Positions 1-8,220 of a stretch of DNA of 64,000 nucleotides are shown piece after piece. How positions within the stretch are numbered: the first letter of the stretch is position 1; every line of letters begins with the position of its first letter. The stretch is taken from NCBI RefSeq assembly GCF_900104025.1, contig NZ_FNIQ01000004.1:186001-250000 (forward strand), in the 5' to 3' direction. Made by a program: the position numbers and the translations under genes. The notes under the pieces were generated by a model. It saw nothing but the letters and a program-made list of their open reading frames with translations, ran no database searches and was not told where the DNA came from. Source of the stretch: Geodermatophilus sp. DSM 45219 (GTDB taxonomy: Bacteria; Actinomycetota; Actinomycetes; Mycobacteriales; Geodermatophilaceae).

Positions 1-230
1 CACCCGACCGCCGACGGCAGCGCCCCGCTCGTGGAGCGCGCTGAACGGCCCCGAACCGGGCGGCATCATCCACCGGCCCCCGGCACGCGTTCTCCGCTAT
101 TCCTCCAGTAGTTCTCCGGTGCGGACGTCTCCGCCCGCAGCAGGGTGCACCGACACCCACAACGCCGCCAGAGGTTGCGTGCTTCGACCGGCTGGAGGGC
201 CACTGGGGATTGGGTCGCCACCGTCGGCGC

Positions 231-1205
231 ATGCAGACGACAGCTCCACGACGGGGATCGAGGCGGGGCCGACCGAGCCCTGACGCGCCGCTGTCGGCGG
301 CGACGGCGCCCACCCGCCCCACCGATCCTCACGCGGCACGGTCGATGACCGTGCCCGCCATGCGCGCGGCCGTCGTGGCCATCCGCTCGGGGTTCTTCGA
401 CGACGTCACCGACGACGTCCTCGCCCACGGAGATCAGGCGTTCGGGGCCGCGGTGCCCAGCAGTGCCGGCCAACCGGATCGCTCGCACGCCCCGTGGACG
501 CGAGCGGGCATCGACGGCCGTGCCGTCCTGGTCGTGGCCGGTCACGCCGGGGCCGGTGCTTCCACCGTTGCGTTGGCGCTGGCCGAGGGGCTGGCGGAGA
601 ACCGGCGGGTGCAGCTGGTCGACTACTCCGAGCCGGCCCGGTCGGGACTGTCGGCCGCCCCGACCATCGAATTGGGCACCGACGCCGCCGGGTGGCGGTG
701 CGGTCGCCGCGGTCGACTCGATCTCGTCCGGCTCGCTCAGCACCCAGCCGACGGAGCGCTGCCACGGCCCCCGGAGGCCGCAGACGCCACGGTGGTGGTC
801 GACGCGGGTTGGTCGACGACCTGTGCGCTGCTCGACTCGCCCGGGTCGCTAGTCGGCTGCGCTCTGGTGGTCGTCATCCGGCTCACGGTTCCAGCGGTCC
901 GGGAGGCCGAGCATGTCCTGGCGGCCGTCGGCGGGGAGGCTGCGGTCGCGGCGGTGGGCCCGGCGCGATGGCCACGGCTGGTGGAGGCCAGCTGCGGTCC
1001 CCGGCTCCGGAAGGCGCGGTCGACGGGGCGAGTGGTCTCGGTGCCGCTCGACCGGCGTCTGCAGATTGCCGGGCTGACCGGGGATCGGCTACCGAAATCG
1101 GTGGCCGCCGCCGGCCGGGCGCTGGCAGAGCTCGTGGCCCCGGCGGCCCCATCTCGGCACCGGCTCCCGGCAGTGCGGACCAGGCGAGCCGGAGCAAACC
1201 GATGA
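231..1205 (+). CDS. ParA/MinD-like P-loop ATPase of the conjugation operon
   Basis: First gene of the transfer operon. A deviant Walker A of the ParA/MinD/Soj type is visible (VLVVAGHAGAGASTVALALA), followed by a short conserved-looking region (TVVVDAG) where the Walker B strand is expected. The first 45 residues are Pro/Arg/Ala-rich and probably disordered, so the start is uncertain: ATG 231 is used here, and ATG 345 (MTVPAM...) is an equally good candidate. ParA-like proteins often open actinobacterial type IV secretion operons, where they may help position or partition the element. The stop overlaps the next start (ATGA). Function is inferred from the P-loop and the context only. Confidence 0.6.
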   Translation: MQTTAPRRGSRRGRPSPDAPLSAATAPTRPTDPHAARSMTVPAMRAAVVAIRSGFFDDVTDDVLAHGDQAFGAAVPSSAGQPDRSHAPWTRAGIDGRAVLVVAGHAGAGASTVALALAEGLAENRRVQLVDYSEPARSGLSAAPTIELGTDAAGWRCGRRGRLDLVRLAQHPADGALPRPPEAADATVVVDAGWSTTCALLDSPGSLVGCALVVVIRLTVPAVREAEHVLAAVGGEAAVAAVGPARWPRLVEASCGPRLRKARSTGRVVSVPLDRRLQIAGLTGDRLPKSVAAAGRALAELVAPAAPSRHRLPAVRTRRAGANR

Positions 1206-1576
1206 CGGTCGGGCACGGGGCCTCGGCGGTACGGGCAGCTTCGACCGTCGCGCTCGTCGTCGCCGGGCTGGTGGTGCTGAACAGCGGACCGGCCACGGCG
1301 GCGCCGGAGATCACCGCGGCGGTCTGCCCCGCCGCACCGCCGGGAATGCAGGGCTTCGCCGACGACGTCACCGCCTGGGTGAAGTGGGGCGTGCTGGCGC
1401 TGATCGGCATCGGCGCGGTGGTGTCCCTGGGTTCGATTCTCGTCGGGCGGATCTTCTCCCATCCGCACGCCTCCCGGTACGGGGCGATGGGCGTCGCGGT
1501 GGTGGTGATGGTGGCCATCGCCTACACGGTCATCCTCGTCATTCTGGACTCGATCACCGGCAGCGGGTGCACCTGA
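1202..1576 (+). CDS. VirB2/TrbC-like pilin subunit
   Basis: A 124-aa membrane protein with an N-terminal signal-like helix ending in an Ala-rich cleavage region (SGPATAAPE). Two hydrophobic helices follow (about residues 60-82 and 93-115), the usual topology of VirB2/TrbC major pilins. It overlaps the upstream gene by 4 bp (ATGA) and its TGA shares an A with the next ATG (TGATG), so translation is probably coupled. The position between the ParA-like gene and a VirB8-like gene supports a type IV secretion pilin or channel-lining subunit. The assignment rests on size, topology and context, because pilin sequences diverge quickly. Confidence 0.6.
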   Translation: MTVGHGASAVRAASTVALVVAGLVVLNSGPATAAPEITAAVCPAAPPGMQGFADDVTAWVKWGVLALIGIGAVVSLGSILVGRIFSHPHASRYGAMGVAVVVMVAIAYTVILVILDSITGSGCT

Positions 1577-2385
1577 TGCGCCGCCGTGCCGAACGTCAGG
1601 TGGGGGAGACGTCGACGTGGGGACCGGCCCGTCTCCTCGTGCTGATCGCGGTCAGCGCGCTGGCGGTGCTGGCGGTGCTGGCCGGACTGGTGCTTGCGGT
1701 CGTCGGAGCACTGACCGGGGACCAGCGCGACGGCGCAGGCGCCGCACCACGGGCGGCCGCTCCCGCCACGGACCCGTCGCGGCAGGACGCGCTCGCCGCC
1801 GCGCCGATGCCGACCGCCGACCCGGACGCCGCGCTTCCGGGCCCGGTGTCGAATAAGGCCGCGGACGGTCTCGAGGTGCCCCGCGCCACCGGCGTCGGCC
1901 CGGCCGACGTGCCCACCGGCTTTCCCCGAACCCCGGAAGGCGCCCTGGCGCAGCTGGCGGCGATCGACGTGACGGCGATGCAGACCGGCTCGATGAACGG
2001 CGTGCGGCAGGTGATCGCCGAGTGGGCCGCGCCAGGTGGCCCCACCCCGCAGACCTGGTCCGGGGCGCATGGCATGGCCAGCCTGTTGTCGGCGGCGGGG
2101 CTGTCCGGTGCCGGGTCACCGCAGCTGGCCATCGTGGTCCGCCCGGTCATGGGACTGGTCAAGGGCACGGTCGGCGAGGACTTCGCGGTGGTGTGCGTGA
2201 ACTTCGAGTTCACCGTCACCGTGGAGGAGACGTCGCGGATCGCGATCGCCGACTGCCAGCGCATGGCCTGGACCGGGGACCGGTGGGTGATCGGAGCGGG
2301 GGCGGAGCCCGCGCCGGCTCCGTCGGTCTGGCCGGGTACCGACGCGGCGCTCGCCGCCGGCTGGCGGGACCTGCGTCATGGCTAG
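1576..2385 (+). CDS. VirB8/TcpC-like conjugative transfer protein
   Basis: A 269-aa bitopic protein: short basic N-terminus, one strong transmembrane helix (about residues 20-46), a long Pro/Ala/Asp-rich linker, then a globular C-terminal domain of about 150 residues with alternating beta strands (QLAIVVRPVMG, DFAVVCVNFEFTVTV). That layout is the one expected for VirB8/TcpC/TraH-type NTF2-like assembly factors of type IV secretion systems, which nucleate the inner-membrane complex. It overlaps both neighbours by a few bases. No single diagnostic motif is visible, so this is a topology and context call. Confidence 0.55.
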   Translation: MRRRAERQVGETSTWGPARLLVLIAVSALAVLAVLAGLVLAVVGALTGDQRDGAGAAPRAAAPATDPSRQDALAAAPMPTADPDAALPGPVSNKAADGLEVPRATGVGPADVPTGFPRTPEGALAQLAAIDVTAMQTGSMNGVRQVIAEWAAPGGPTPQTWSGAHGMASLLSAAGLSGAGSPQLAIVVRPVMGLVKGTVGEDFAVVCVNFEFTVTVEETSRIAIADCQRMAWTGDRWVIGAGAEPAPAPSVWPGTDAALAAGWRDLRHG

Positions 2386-3976
2386 GCCACGGCTCGGTCG
2401 AGGTGGCCGATCGCCGCGTCCGCTGATGCTGGTCGTCGCCCTGATGCTGGCGGTGGTGGGTTGGCTGGCGACTGCGGCTCCGGCCTCGGCTGACTCGACG
2501 GTCGTGGCGTTCCCCGCAGCTCCGGCGGCGGACGATGGCTCGCTGCCGTGCCTGCCGATCAACCCGTTCTGCGTGATCGGCGAGGCGGCCGGCGCGGTGG
2601 TGGCCGACGTGTGGGTCAGCGCCATGTTGTCACTCTGGGAGGCGGGGCTCTGGCTGCTGGGACTGGCCTTCTCGGTCATCGACGCCCTGGCGACCCCGGA
2701 CCTCTCCGCCGACGGCCCGCTGGCCGGGATCTATCCGGTGACCTTCGGCATCGGCGCCACCGTCGCGGCACTGATGGCGCTCGTGCAGCTCGGGGCCGCG
2801 GCGGTGCGCCGGGACGGGCAGACCCTGGGCCGGCTGCTGATCGGGCTGGGGCAGTTCGGGCTGGTGTGGGTCGGCTACGTCGGCGTGGCGGCGCTGCTGG
2901 TCACCGGCGTCTCCGGACTGACCACCGCGCTGCTGCGCAGCCTGCTGGGCATCGACACCATGGCCGCCTTCGACCCGTCGATCAGCGTGGGCCGCGACCT
3001 GGTCGACGGAACGGTCGCCACCGTGCTCGGTGTCTCGTCGATCTTCCTGCTCGTACCCGCCAGCGTCGGCTACCTGCTCCTGATGCTGGTTCGCGAGGCA
3101 GCGCTGATCGTGCTGGCCGCGACCTCGGCGATCTCGGCAGGAGGACTGCTCGCGCAGTCGTCGAGCACCTGGTTCTGGCGCAGCCTGCGATGGTTCCTGG
3201 CCGCGCTGCTGGTCGCCCCGGTCGCCGTGCTCGTCCTCGGCGTCGGGGTGACCATCACCGAGGGAATCGTCACCGGGGCCGAGGAGACCAGCACCGAGGC
3301 CGCGATCGGGATGGCGGTGGTCGGCTGCCTGCTGATCCTGCTCGGCGCGATCTGCCCGCTGGCGCTGTTCCGGCTCCTGGCCTTCGTCGACCCGGGCACG
3401 TCGAGCGGGGCCGCGCTGCGCTCCTCTTTGGCCGCCTCCGGCGGAGTCGTGGGTGCACTGAGCAACCTCGGCGGCGGACGTGGTCGGGCCGCCGGCGCCG
3501 CAGTGGCCGCGGCCTCGGGTGGGGTGGCCGCCTCGGGAGCCGCGGCGCAGCTGGCCGGTGACCGCGCCCAGGGCGAGTCGACGGCGGACGCGACGACCAG
3601 TGGTCGCTTCGCCGGGGCACTCCGCGCACTGACCGCCGGTACCTCCACCGCCGGCCGGCTGGCGGCCGTCGTGGCTGCCTCGGCCGCCGACGTGCTCGCC
3701 GGCGCCGGCGTCGGCCACTCCGCGCCCTACTACGGGCAGCCGGTACCGAACGGGCCCCGGCTCGGGCGGCCGCCCGGCCGGGAGGACGGCTCCCGCTTGC
3801 TCGGCGGCACGACGTCCGGACCGCACGGGATTGACGGAGGCGACGGTCCGGTCGCCACGGCCTGGCCGGCTCAGCCCGTCAATAGCAGCGGGGTCGGCGA
3901 ACCCGACGATACCGATCCGCCGACCCCGCGGATGCCGCGGACCGACGACGGACCTGGCGACGGCGGTGTGCGGTGA
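2378..3976 (+). CDS. VirB6/TrbL-like polytopic membrane protein
   Basis: 532 aa with an N-terminal signal sequence (residues 15-38, ending APASADS), then at least six hydrophobic helices between about residues 80 and 340. The tail is Gly/Ala/Pro-rich and low-complexity, with no membrane segment. VirB6/TrbL proteins form the inner-membrane channel of type IV secretion systems and have this architecture. The gene overlaps the VirB8-like gene upstream by 8 bp and the following gene by 4 bp. The long disordered C-terminus is common in actinobacterial members. Confidence 0.65.
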   Translation: MARPRLGRGGRSPRPLMLVVALMLAVVGWLATAAPASADSTVVAFPAAPAADDGSLPCLPINPFCVIGEAAGAVVADVWVSAMLSLWEAGLWLLGLAFSVIDALATPDLSADGPLAGIYPVTFGIGATVAALMALVQLGAAAVRRDGQTLGRLLIGLGQFGLVWVGYVGVAALLVTGVSGLTTALLRSLLGIDTMAAFDPSISVGRDLVDGTVATVLGVSSIFLLVPASVGYLLLMLVREAALIVLAATSAISAGGLLAQSSSTWFWRSLRWFLAALLVAPVAVLVLGVGVTITEGIVTGAEETSTEAAIGMAVVGCLLILLGAICPLALFRLLAFVDPGTSSGAALRSSLAASGGVVGALSNLGGGRGRAAGAAVAAASGGVAASGAAAQLAGDRAQGESTADATTSGRFAGALRALTAGTSTAGRLAAVVAASAADVLAGAGVGHSAPYYGQPVPNGPRLGRPPGREDGSRLLGGTTSGPHGIDGGDGPVATAWPAQPVNSSGVGEPDDTDPPTPRMPRTDDGPGDGGVR

Positions 3977-5487
3977 GCGCCGCCCGATACGGCGACTACG
4001 CCAAGGACGTCTCGGGCTGGTTCCTCGGGATGACCGGCGCCCAACTGGCTCTGGTCACCCTCGCCGGGGTTCCGGCGCTGCTCGCCCTCAACGCCCAGGC
4101 CTGGAGCTTGTTCGTCCTGTGGCTGCCGGTGTGGGCGCTGCTGGCCGCGGTGCTGCTGGTGCCGGTCCGCGGGCGCTCGGCCGGCCGCTGGCTGGTTGAT
4201 CTCTTCCTGCACGCGATCGGAGCACTCATGGGATGGACGGTGTTCGGCTCCCGGGCCGTGTCCGGCACGGCCGACGACCTGGCCGAGGCGGATCTGCCGG
4301 GCGTCCTGGCCGGCATCCGCACCCACGACGGGCCGCCCTTCGGTCAGCTGTTCACCCGCCCGGTGATCGTGCAGAACTGCGCGGCCCGGACCTGGGCGGC
4401 CGTCGCGTCGATCACCCATCCCGGGATCGGCCTGGCCGAACCGGACGAGCGCAACCGGATGGGCGCCGGCTTGGCCGAGCTATGCGAACTCGCTGCCCGC
4501 ACCGAGCTGGTCGACGTCCTGGCCCTGCAGGTACGTACCGTGCCCGACGACGGCACCGAGCGCGCGGCCTGGGAACGAGCCCACACCCGCGCGGACGCCG
4601 CACCCCTGGCCGCCCGGATCAACGCGCTCCTCGGGGCCACCCTCACCCCGGCCGCGGTGCGCACCGAGGCCTTCGTCACCGTGGTCGTCGGCGAGGCGCG
4701 GATGAGCCGCGCCGCGCGGGAGTCCGGCGGGGGTGTGGACGGCCGCGCCCGGGTCCTGCACGGTGTGATGGCCGAGGTGGAGGGGGCGCTTCGCGGAGCG
4801 GTCGGCTGCACCGCGGTCACCTGGCTGGACTCCGCTGCCCTCGCCGCCGCGGTCCGCACCGGCTTCGCCCCGGGTGAGCGCGGCCAGCTCATCGCCGCCG
4901 ACCTGGCCGCCGCCGACGGCGCCCAGCTGACGACCGGGGTGCCGATGGCCGCCGCCGGCCCCAGCCACGCCCGGGCCGAGGTACGGCACTACGCGCACGA
5001 CGCGTGGGCGTCGGTCACCGACACCGTCCTGCTTCCCGACTCGGGAGCGGTGCTCGGCGCGCTGGCCCCGGTGCTGGTGCCGACGGTGGCGGGGGAGCGG
5101 CGCTGCCTGACCGTCTTCCTGGCCCCGATGCCGCTGGACCGGGCCACCCGCCTGGTCGGCCGGGAGGAGATGAGTGCCACCACGGGCAACGAGCTGCGCG
5201 CCCGGATGGGCTTCCGGCAGCGGGCCCGGCAACGGCGCGACACCGAGCGGATAGGCGCGGCGGACGAGAAGCTCGCGGCCGGACGGGCACTGGTCCGCCC
5301 CGCCGTCGCCGCCTGCGTCACGGTCCCCGCGACGTGGCCGGTGGCCGAGCACGGCCGGCGACTGGATGCGTCCATCCGCGCTGCCGGCTACGTACCGCTG
5401 CGGCTGGACCTGGCGCAAGACTCCGGCTTCGCCGCCGCCGCCGTTCCCCTCGGCGTCGGTCTGCCCGACCGCCGGAGCCGACGGTGA
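3973..5487 (+). CDS. VirB3/VirB4N-like membrane protein (SCO6880-like)
   Basis: A 504-aa protein starting at GTG. Two transmembrane helices lie near the N-terminus (about residues 22-40 and 43-60), followed by a long soluble alpha/beta region without a P-loop. This resembles the SCO6880-type proteins of actinobacterial conjugative elements, in which a VirB3-like membrane anchor and the N-terminal half of VirB4 sit in a separate polypeptide from the VirB4 motor. The immediate overlap (GTGA) with a VirB4 ATPase that lacks this half supports the reading. It probably anchors the motor to the membrane channel. Confidence 0.6.
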   Translation: MSAARYGDYAKDVSGWFLGMTGAQLALVTLAGVPALLALNAQAWSLFVLWLPVWALLAAVLLVPVRGRSAGRWLVDLFLHAIGALMGWTVFGSRAVSGTADDLAEADLPGVLAGIRTHDGPPFGQLFTRPVIVQNCAARTWAAVASITHPGIGLAEPDERNRMGAGLAELCELAARTELVDVLALQVRTVPDDGTERAAWERAHTRADAAPLAARINALLGATLTPAAVRTEAFVTVVVGEARMSRAARESGGGVDGRARVLHGVMAEVEGALRGAVGCTAVTWLDSAALAAAVRTGFAPGERGQLIAADLAAADGAQLTTGVPMAAAGPSHARAEVRHYAHDAWASVTDTVLLPDSGAVLGALAPVLVPTVAGERRCLTVFLAPMPLDRATRLVGREEMSATTGNELRARMGFRQRARQRRDTERIGAADEKLAAGRALVRPAVAACVTVPATWPVAEHGRRLDASIRAAGYVPLRLDLAQDSGFAAAAVPLGVGLPDRRSRR

Positions 5488-6992
5488 ACGGCCGCGGGAC
5501 CCGCCGAGGTCGGGACGTCGCCGTCCTGCTCGACGACTTCGGCCACCGGCTGCCTCCTCAGCCTCCGGCGAATGCAGCACCGCGCGACCGGGGCCCGTTC
5601 ACCCAGCTGGTGCCCCGCCGCGGAATCCGCGGGCGCGGCCGGGGCCGGGCGGCGGCGCTCGCCCCGCTGTCGGTGTGGCGGATGACATCGGAGCAGACGC
5701 CGGTGGTGTGGCCGCTGATCGCCACCTCCGGCCTGCCACCCACCGGCGCGCAGATGGGACTCGACCTGCTGTCGGGCGGCGCGTTCTACTGCGACCCCGT
5801 CGGGTGGGTCACCGACGACGACATCCCGGTCACCAACCCGAACGTCGTCGTCTTCGGCAAGCCCGGCCGCGGCAAATCGGCCACGGTCAAGGCCTTCGCG
5901 CTGCGCATGCTCGCCTACGGCTACCGCACCCTGGTCCTCGGCGACACCAAGGACGAGTACGAGCCGCTGTGCCGCGCGCTCGGCGTCGAGCCGTTCGTCA
6001 TCGGCCACGGCCTGCCCGCCCGGGTCAACCCGCTGGCCTTCGGTCCGCTCGGGCACGGCTGGGAGCGACTCGACGCCGCCGAGGCCCGCCGCCGCGAGGC
6101 GCTCGTCTTCGCCCGGTGGCTCCTACTGCTCCGTGGGCTGGTCGCCTCCCAGGCGGTGCCGTTCGGCCCGGTGGAGGAGACCGCCGTCGGTGCGGCGCTG
6201 CGCCTGCTCACCGGATACCGCAGCGGAGCCACCCGGCTGACCGAGCCCACCATCCCGCAGCTCTGGCAGGCCTTGGACGAGCCTCCGCCGGAGCTGGTCA
6301 GCGGCTGCCGCTACGCCGACCGGCGGCACTTCCTCGACGCCACCCGAACGCTGCGCGACGCGCTCGGCTCCCTGGTCAAGGGCTCCCTGGCCGGGCTGTT
6401 CGACGACCACACGTCGATCGAGGTCGACTGGCGCGCCCCGATCCAGTCCCTGTCGCTGTCCCGCCTCGAGCCGCTCGGTGACCAGGCCGTCGGCATCGCG
6501 CTGACCTGCCTCAACTCCTGGGGTCAGGCGATGCGGGAGATCGCCGACCCAGGTGACCTGCGCATCGTCGTCCGCGACGAGACATGGCGGCAGATGCGCC
6601 TGGGCGCCGAGGCGATGAAGAGCCTGGACGCCAACCTGCGGCTGTCCCGCCGCGACGCCGACGTGCAGGTCCTGCTGGCCCACAAGCCGTCGGACATGCT
6701 CACCGCCGGCGACGCCACGTCCCAGGCGGTCGCCATCGCCCGCGACCTGCTGCACCTGTGCGACGTCAAGGTGCTGCACGGCCAGGACCAGGCCGTCGGC
6801 GACGAGCTGGGCAGCATGCTCGGCCTGACGCCGACCGCCCAGCGGCTGGTCACCGGCTGGGCGGTCGCCGGCAAGGGCCGGGCGCTGTGGCTGGTCGGGG
6901 ACCGGGCGTTCAAGGTGCAGACCGTCCTCACCGGGCCGGAGCTGCGGCTGACCTACACCAACGAGGCGCTCGCCGCCGGAGGCCCGACGTGA
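5484..6992 (+). CDS. VirB4-family type IV secretion ATPase
   Basis: 502 aa. A clear Walker A (VFGKPGRGKSATVKAFALRM, about residues 129-148) follows an N-terminal stretch of about 90 residues containing LIATSGLPPTGAQMGLD. Later motifs fit the VirB4/TraE/HerA fold: LVLGDTKDEYE just after the P-loop and an RDETWRQM segment where the Walker B acidic pair is expected. The energising ATPase of the transfer channel acts at the inner membrane with VirB3/VirB6. The start is GTG, overlapping the upstream stop; an ATG inside the upstream gene is in frame but would create a long overlap. Confidence 0.85.
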   Translation: MNGRGTRRGRDVAVLLDDFGHRLPPQPPANAAPRDRGPFTQLVPRRGIRGRGRGRAAALAPLSVWRMTSEQTPVVWPLIATSGLPPTGAQMGLDLLSGGAFYCDPVGWVTDDDIPVTNPNVVVFGKPGRGKSATVKAFALRMLAYGYRTLVLGDTKDEYEPLCRALGVEPFVIGHGLPARVNPLAFGPLGHGWERLDAAEARRREALVFARWLLLLRGLVASQAVPFGPVEETAVGAALRLLTGYRSGATRLTEPTIPQLWQALDEPPPELVSGCRYADRRHFLDATRTLRDALGSLVKGSLAGLFDDHTSIEVDWRAPIQSLSLSRLEPLGDQAVGIALTCLNSWGQAMREIADPGDLRIVVRDETWRQMRLGAEAMKSLDANLRLSRRDADVQVLLAHKPSDMLTAGDATSQAVAIARDLLHLCDVKVLHGQDQAVGDELGSMLGLTPTAQRLVTGWAVAGKGRALWLVGDRAFKVQTVLTGPELRLTYTNEALAAGGPT

Positions 6993-8158
6993 GCGGGACG
7001 GCGGCGCGCATGGCGCACTCGTACGCGCGGGCGTGGCTGTGGCAGGCCGCCGCTCCTTGCGCCCTCCCGGTGTTCGCGGGGCTCACGCTGCTGCTGATCC
7101 CCCTCGCGGTCATCGGTGCTCACGAGGCGCCGACGCCGACCGCGTCCTCGGCCTGCTCGATCGGCGGCACCGGCGCCACCGTCGCCGGCATCGAGCTGGA
7201 CGCCGTCCAGATGGGCCACGCGCAGACCATCGCCGACGTCGCCGCCGCGCGGGGGCTGGATGCGTACGCGGCCACGGTGGCGCTGGCCACGGCCTACCAG
7301 GAGTCCCGCATCCGGATGCTGGCCAACGACGGCAGCAGCCCCGAGCTCACCGGCGAGCAGGCCACGGTGACCGCCACCAGCCTGCAGTACCCGCACGACG
7401 GCCTCGGCTCCGACCACGACAGCGTCAACACCTTTCAGCAGCGCTGGCTCGCCGGCTGGGGCACCGTCGCCGAGCTGATGGACCCCGTCTACGCCGCCGA
7501 GGCCTTCTACGCCCGGCTGGTCGAGGTGCCCAACTGGCAGACCATCCCGCTCACGCAGGCGGCCCAGGCCGTGCAGATCTCCGCCGCCGGCGGCGCCTAC
7601 GCCCGCTGGGCGCCGCTGGCCCGGGAGCTGACCGCCATGCTGTGGCCGACCGCCCGGGCCGCAGCGGCCGCCCCCGCCGGCGCAGCGCCCGCCGTCTGCC
7701 CGGGACTGCCGGTGGCCGCCGGGGCGTGGATCCGGCCCACCGCCGGCACGGTCACCTCCGGCTACGGGTCCCGCTGGGGAACGCTGCACGCCGGCGTGGA
7801 CATAGCCGGCCCCCGCAACACGCCCGTCTACGCCGCCGCCGACGGCACCGTGCTCCGAGCCGAGTGCACCAGCGACTACTGCGACCGCGACGGCAGCCCG
7901 AGCCTGGCCGGCTACGGCAACCTCGTCGAGCTCGACCACGGCGGCGGGGTGACCACCCGCTACGGGCACCTCTCCGCCTACACGGTCACCGCGGGCCAGT
8001 ACGTCGCCGCCGGAACGCTGGTCGGCTTCCAGGGCTCGACCGGCAACAGCACCGGTGTCCACCTGCACTTCGAGGTCCGCCAGGACGGCGTGCCGGTCGA
8101 CCCCGGCCCGTGGCTGGCCGACCGCGGCGTCGACCTGCGCTCCTCCGATGCCGCATGA
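6989..8158 (+). CDS. Bifunctional cell-wall hydrolase (lysozyme-like + M23 peptidase), VirB1-like
   Basis: 389 aa with one N-terminal transmembrane helix (about residues 18-40). A lysozyme/transglycosylase-like domain comes next (AYQESRIRMLAND, with the probable catalytic Glu, and FQQRWLAGWG). The C-terminal M23 metallopeptidase domain shows its zinc ligands: H and D in LHAGVDIAG and the final HLHFEV. Such proteins open the peptidoglycan locally so the transfer apparatus can cross the wall. GTG at 6989 overlaps the virB4 stop; ATG at 7010 is an alternative start. Both domains look intact. Confidence 0.85.
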   Translation: MSGTAARMAHSYARAWLWQAAAPCALPVFAGLTLLLIPLAVIGAHEAPTPTASSACSIGGTGATVAGIELDAVQMGHAQTIADVAAARGLDAYAATVALATAYQESRIRMLANDGSSPELTGEQATVTATSLQYPHDGLGSDHDSVNTFQQRWLAGWGTVAELMDPVYAAEAFYARLVEVPNWQTIPLTQAAQAVQISAAGGAYARWAPLARELTAMLWPTARAAAAAPAGAAPAVCPGLPVAAGAWIRPTAGTVTSGYGSRWGTLHAGVDIAGPRNTPVYAAADGTVLRAECTSDYCDRDGSPSLAGYGNLVELDHGGGVTTRYGHLSAYTVTAGQYVAAGTLVGFQGSTGNSTGVHLHFEVRQDGVPVDPGPWLADRGVDLRSSDAA

Positions 8159-8187
8159 GCCGCCTGGACCTTAACGAGGGAGAAGCC

Positions 8188-8220
8188 ATGCACCACGCGA
8201 ACGCAGGCGGTCGGCGGTGA
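8188..8220 (+). CDS. Possible 10-codon leader peptide coupled to the VirD4 gene
   Basis: A strong purine-rich ribosome-binding site (gagggagaag) stands just before an ATG opening a 10-codon frame (MHHANAGGRR). Its TGA overlaps the GTG start of the coupling-protein gene (GTGA). The coupling-protein GTG has no comparable binding site of its own, so the mini-frame may serve to load ribosomes. It could also be a chance frame lying over the true ribosome-binding region. The evidence is the sequence only. Confidence 0.3.
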   Translation: MHHANAGGRR

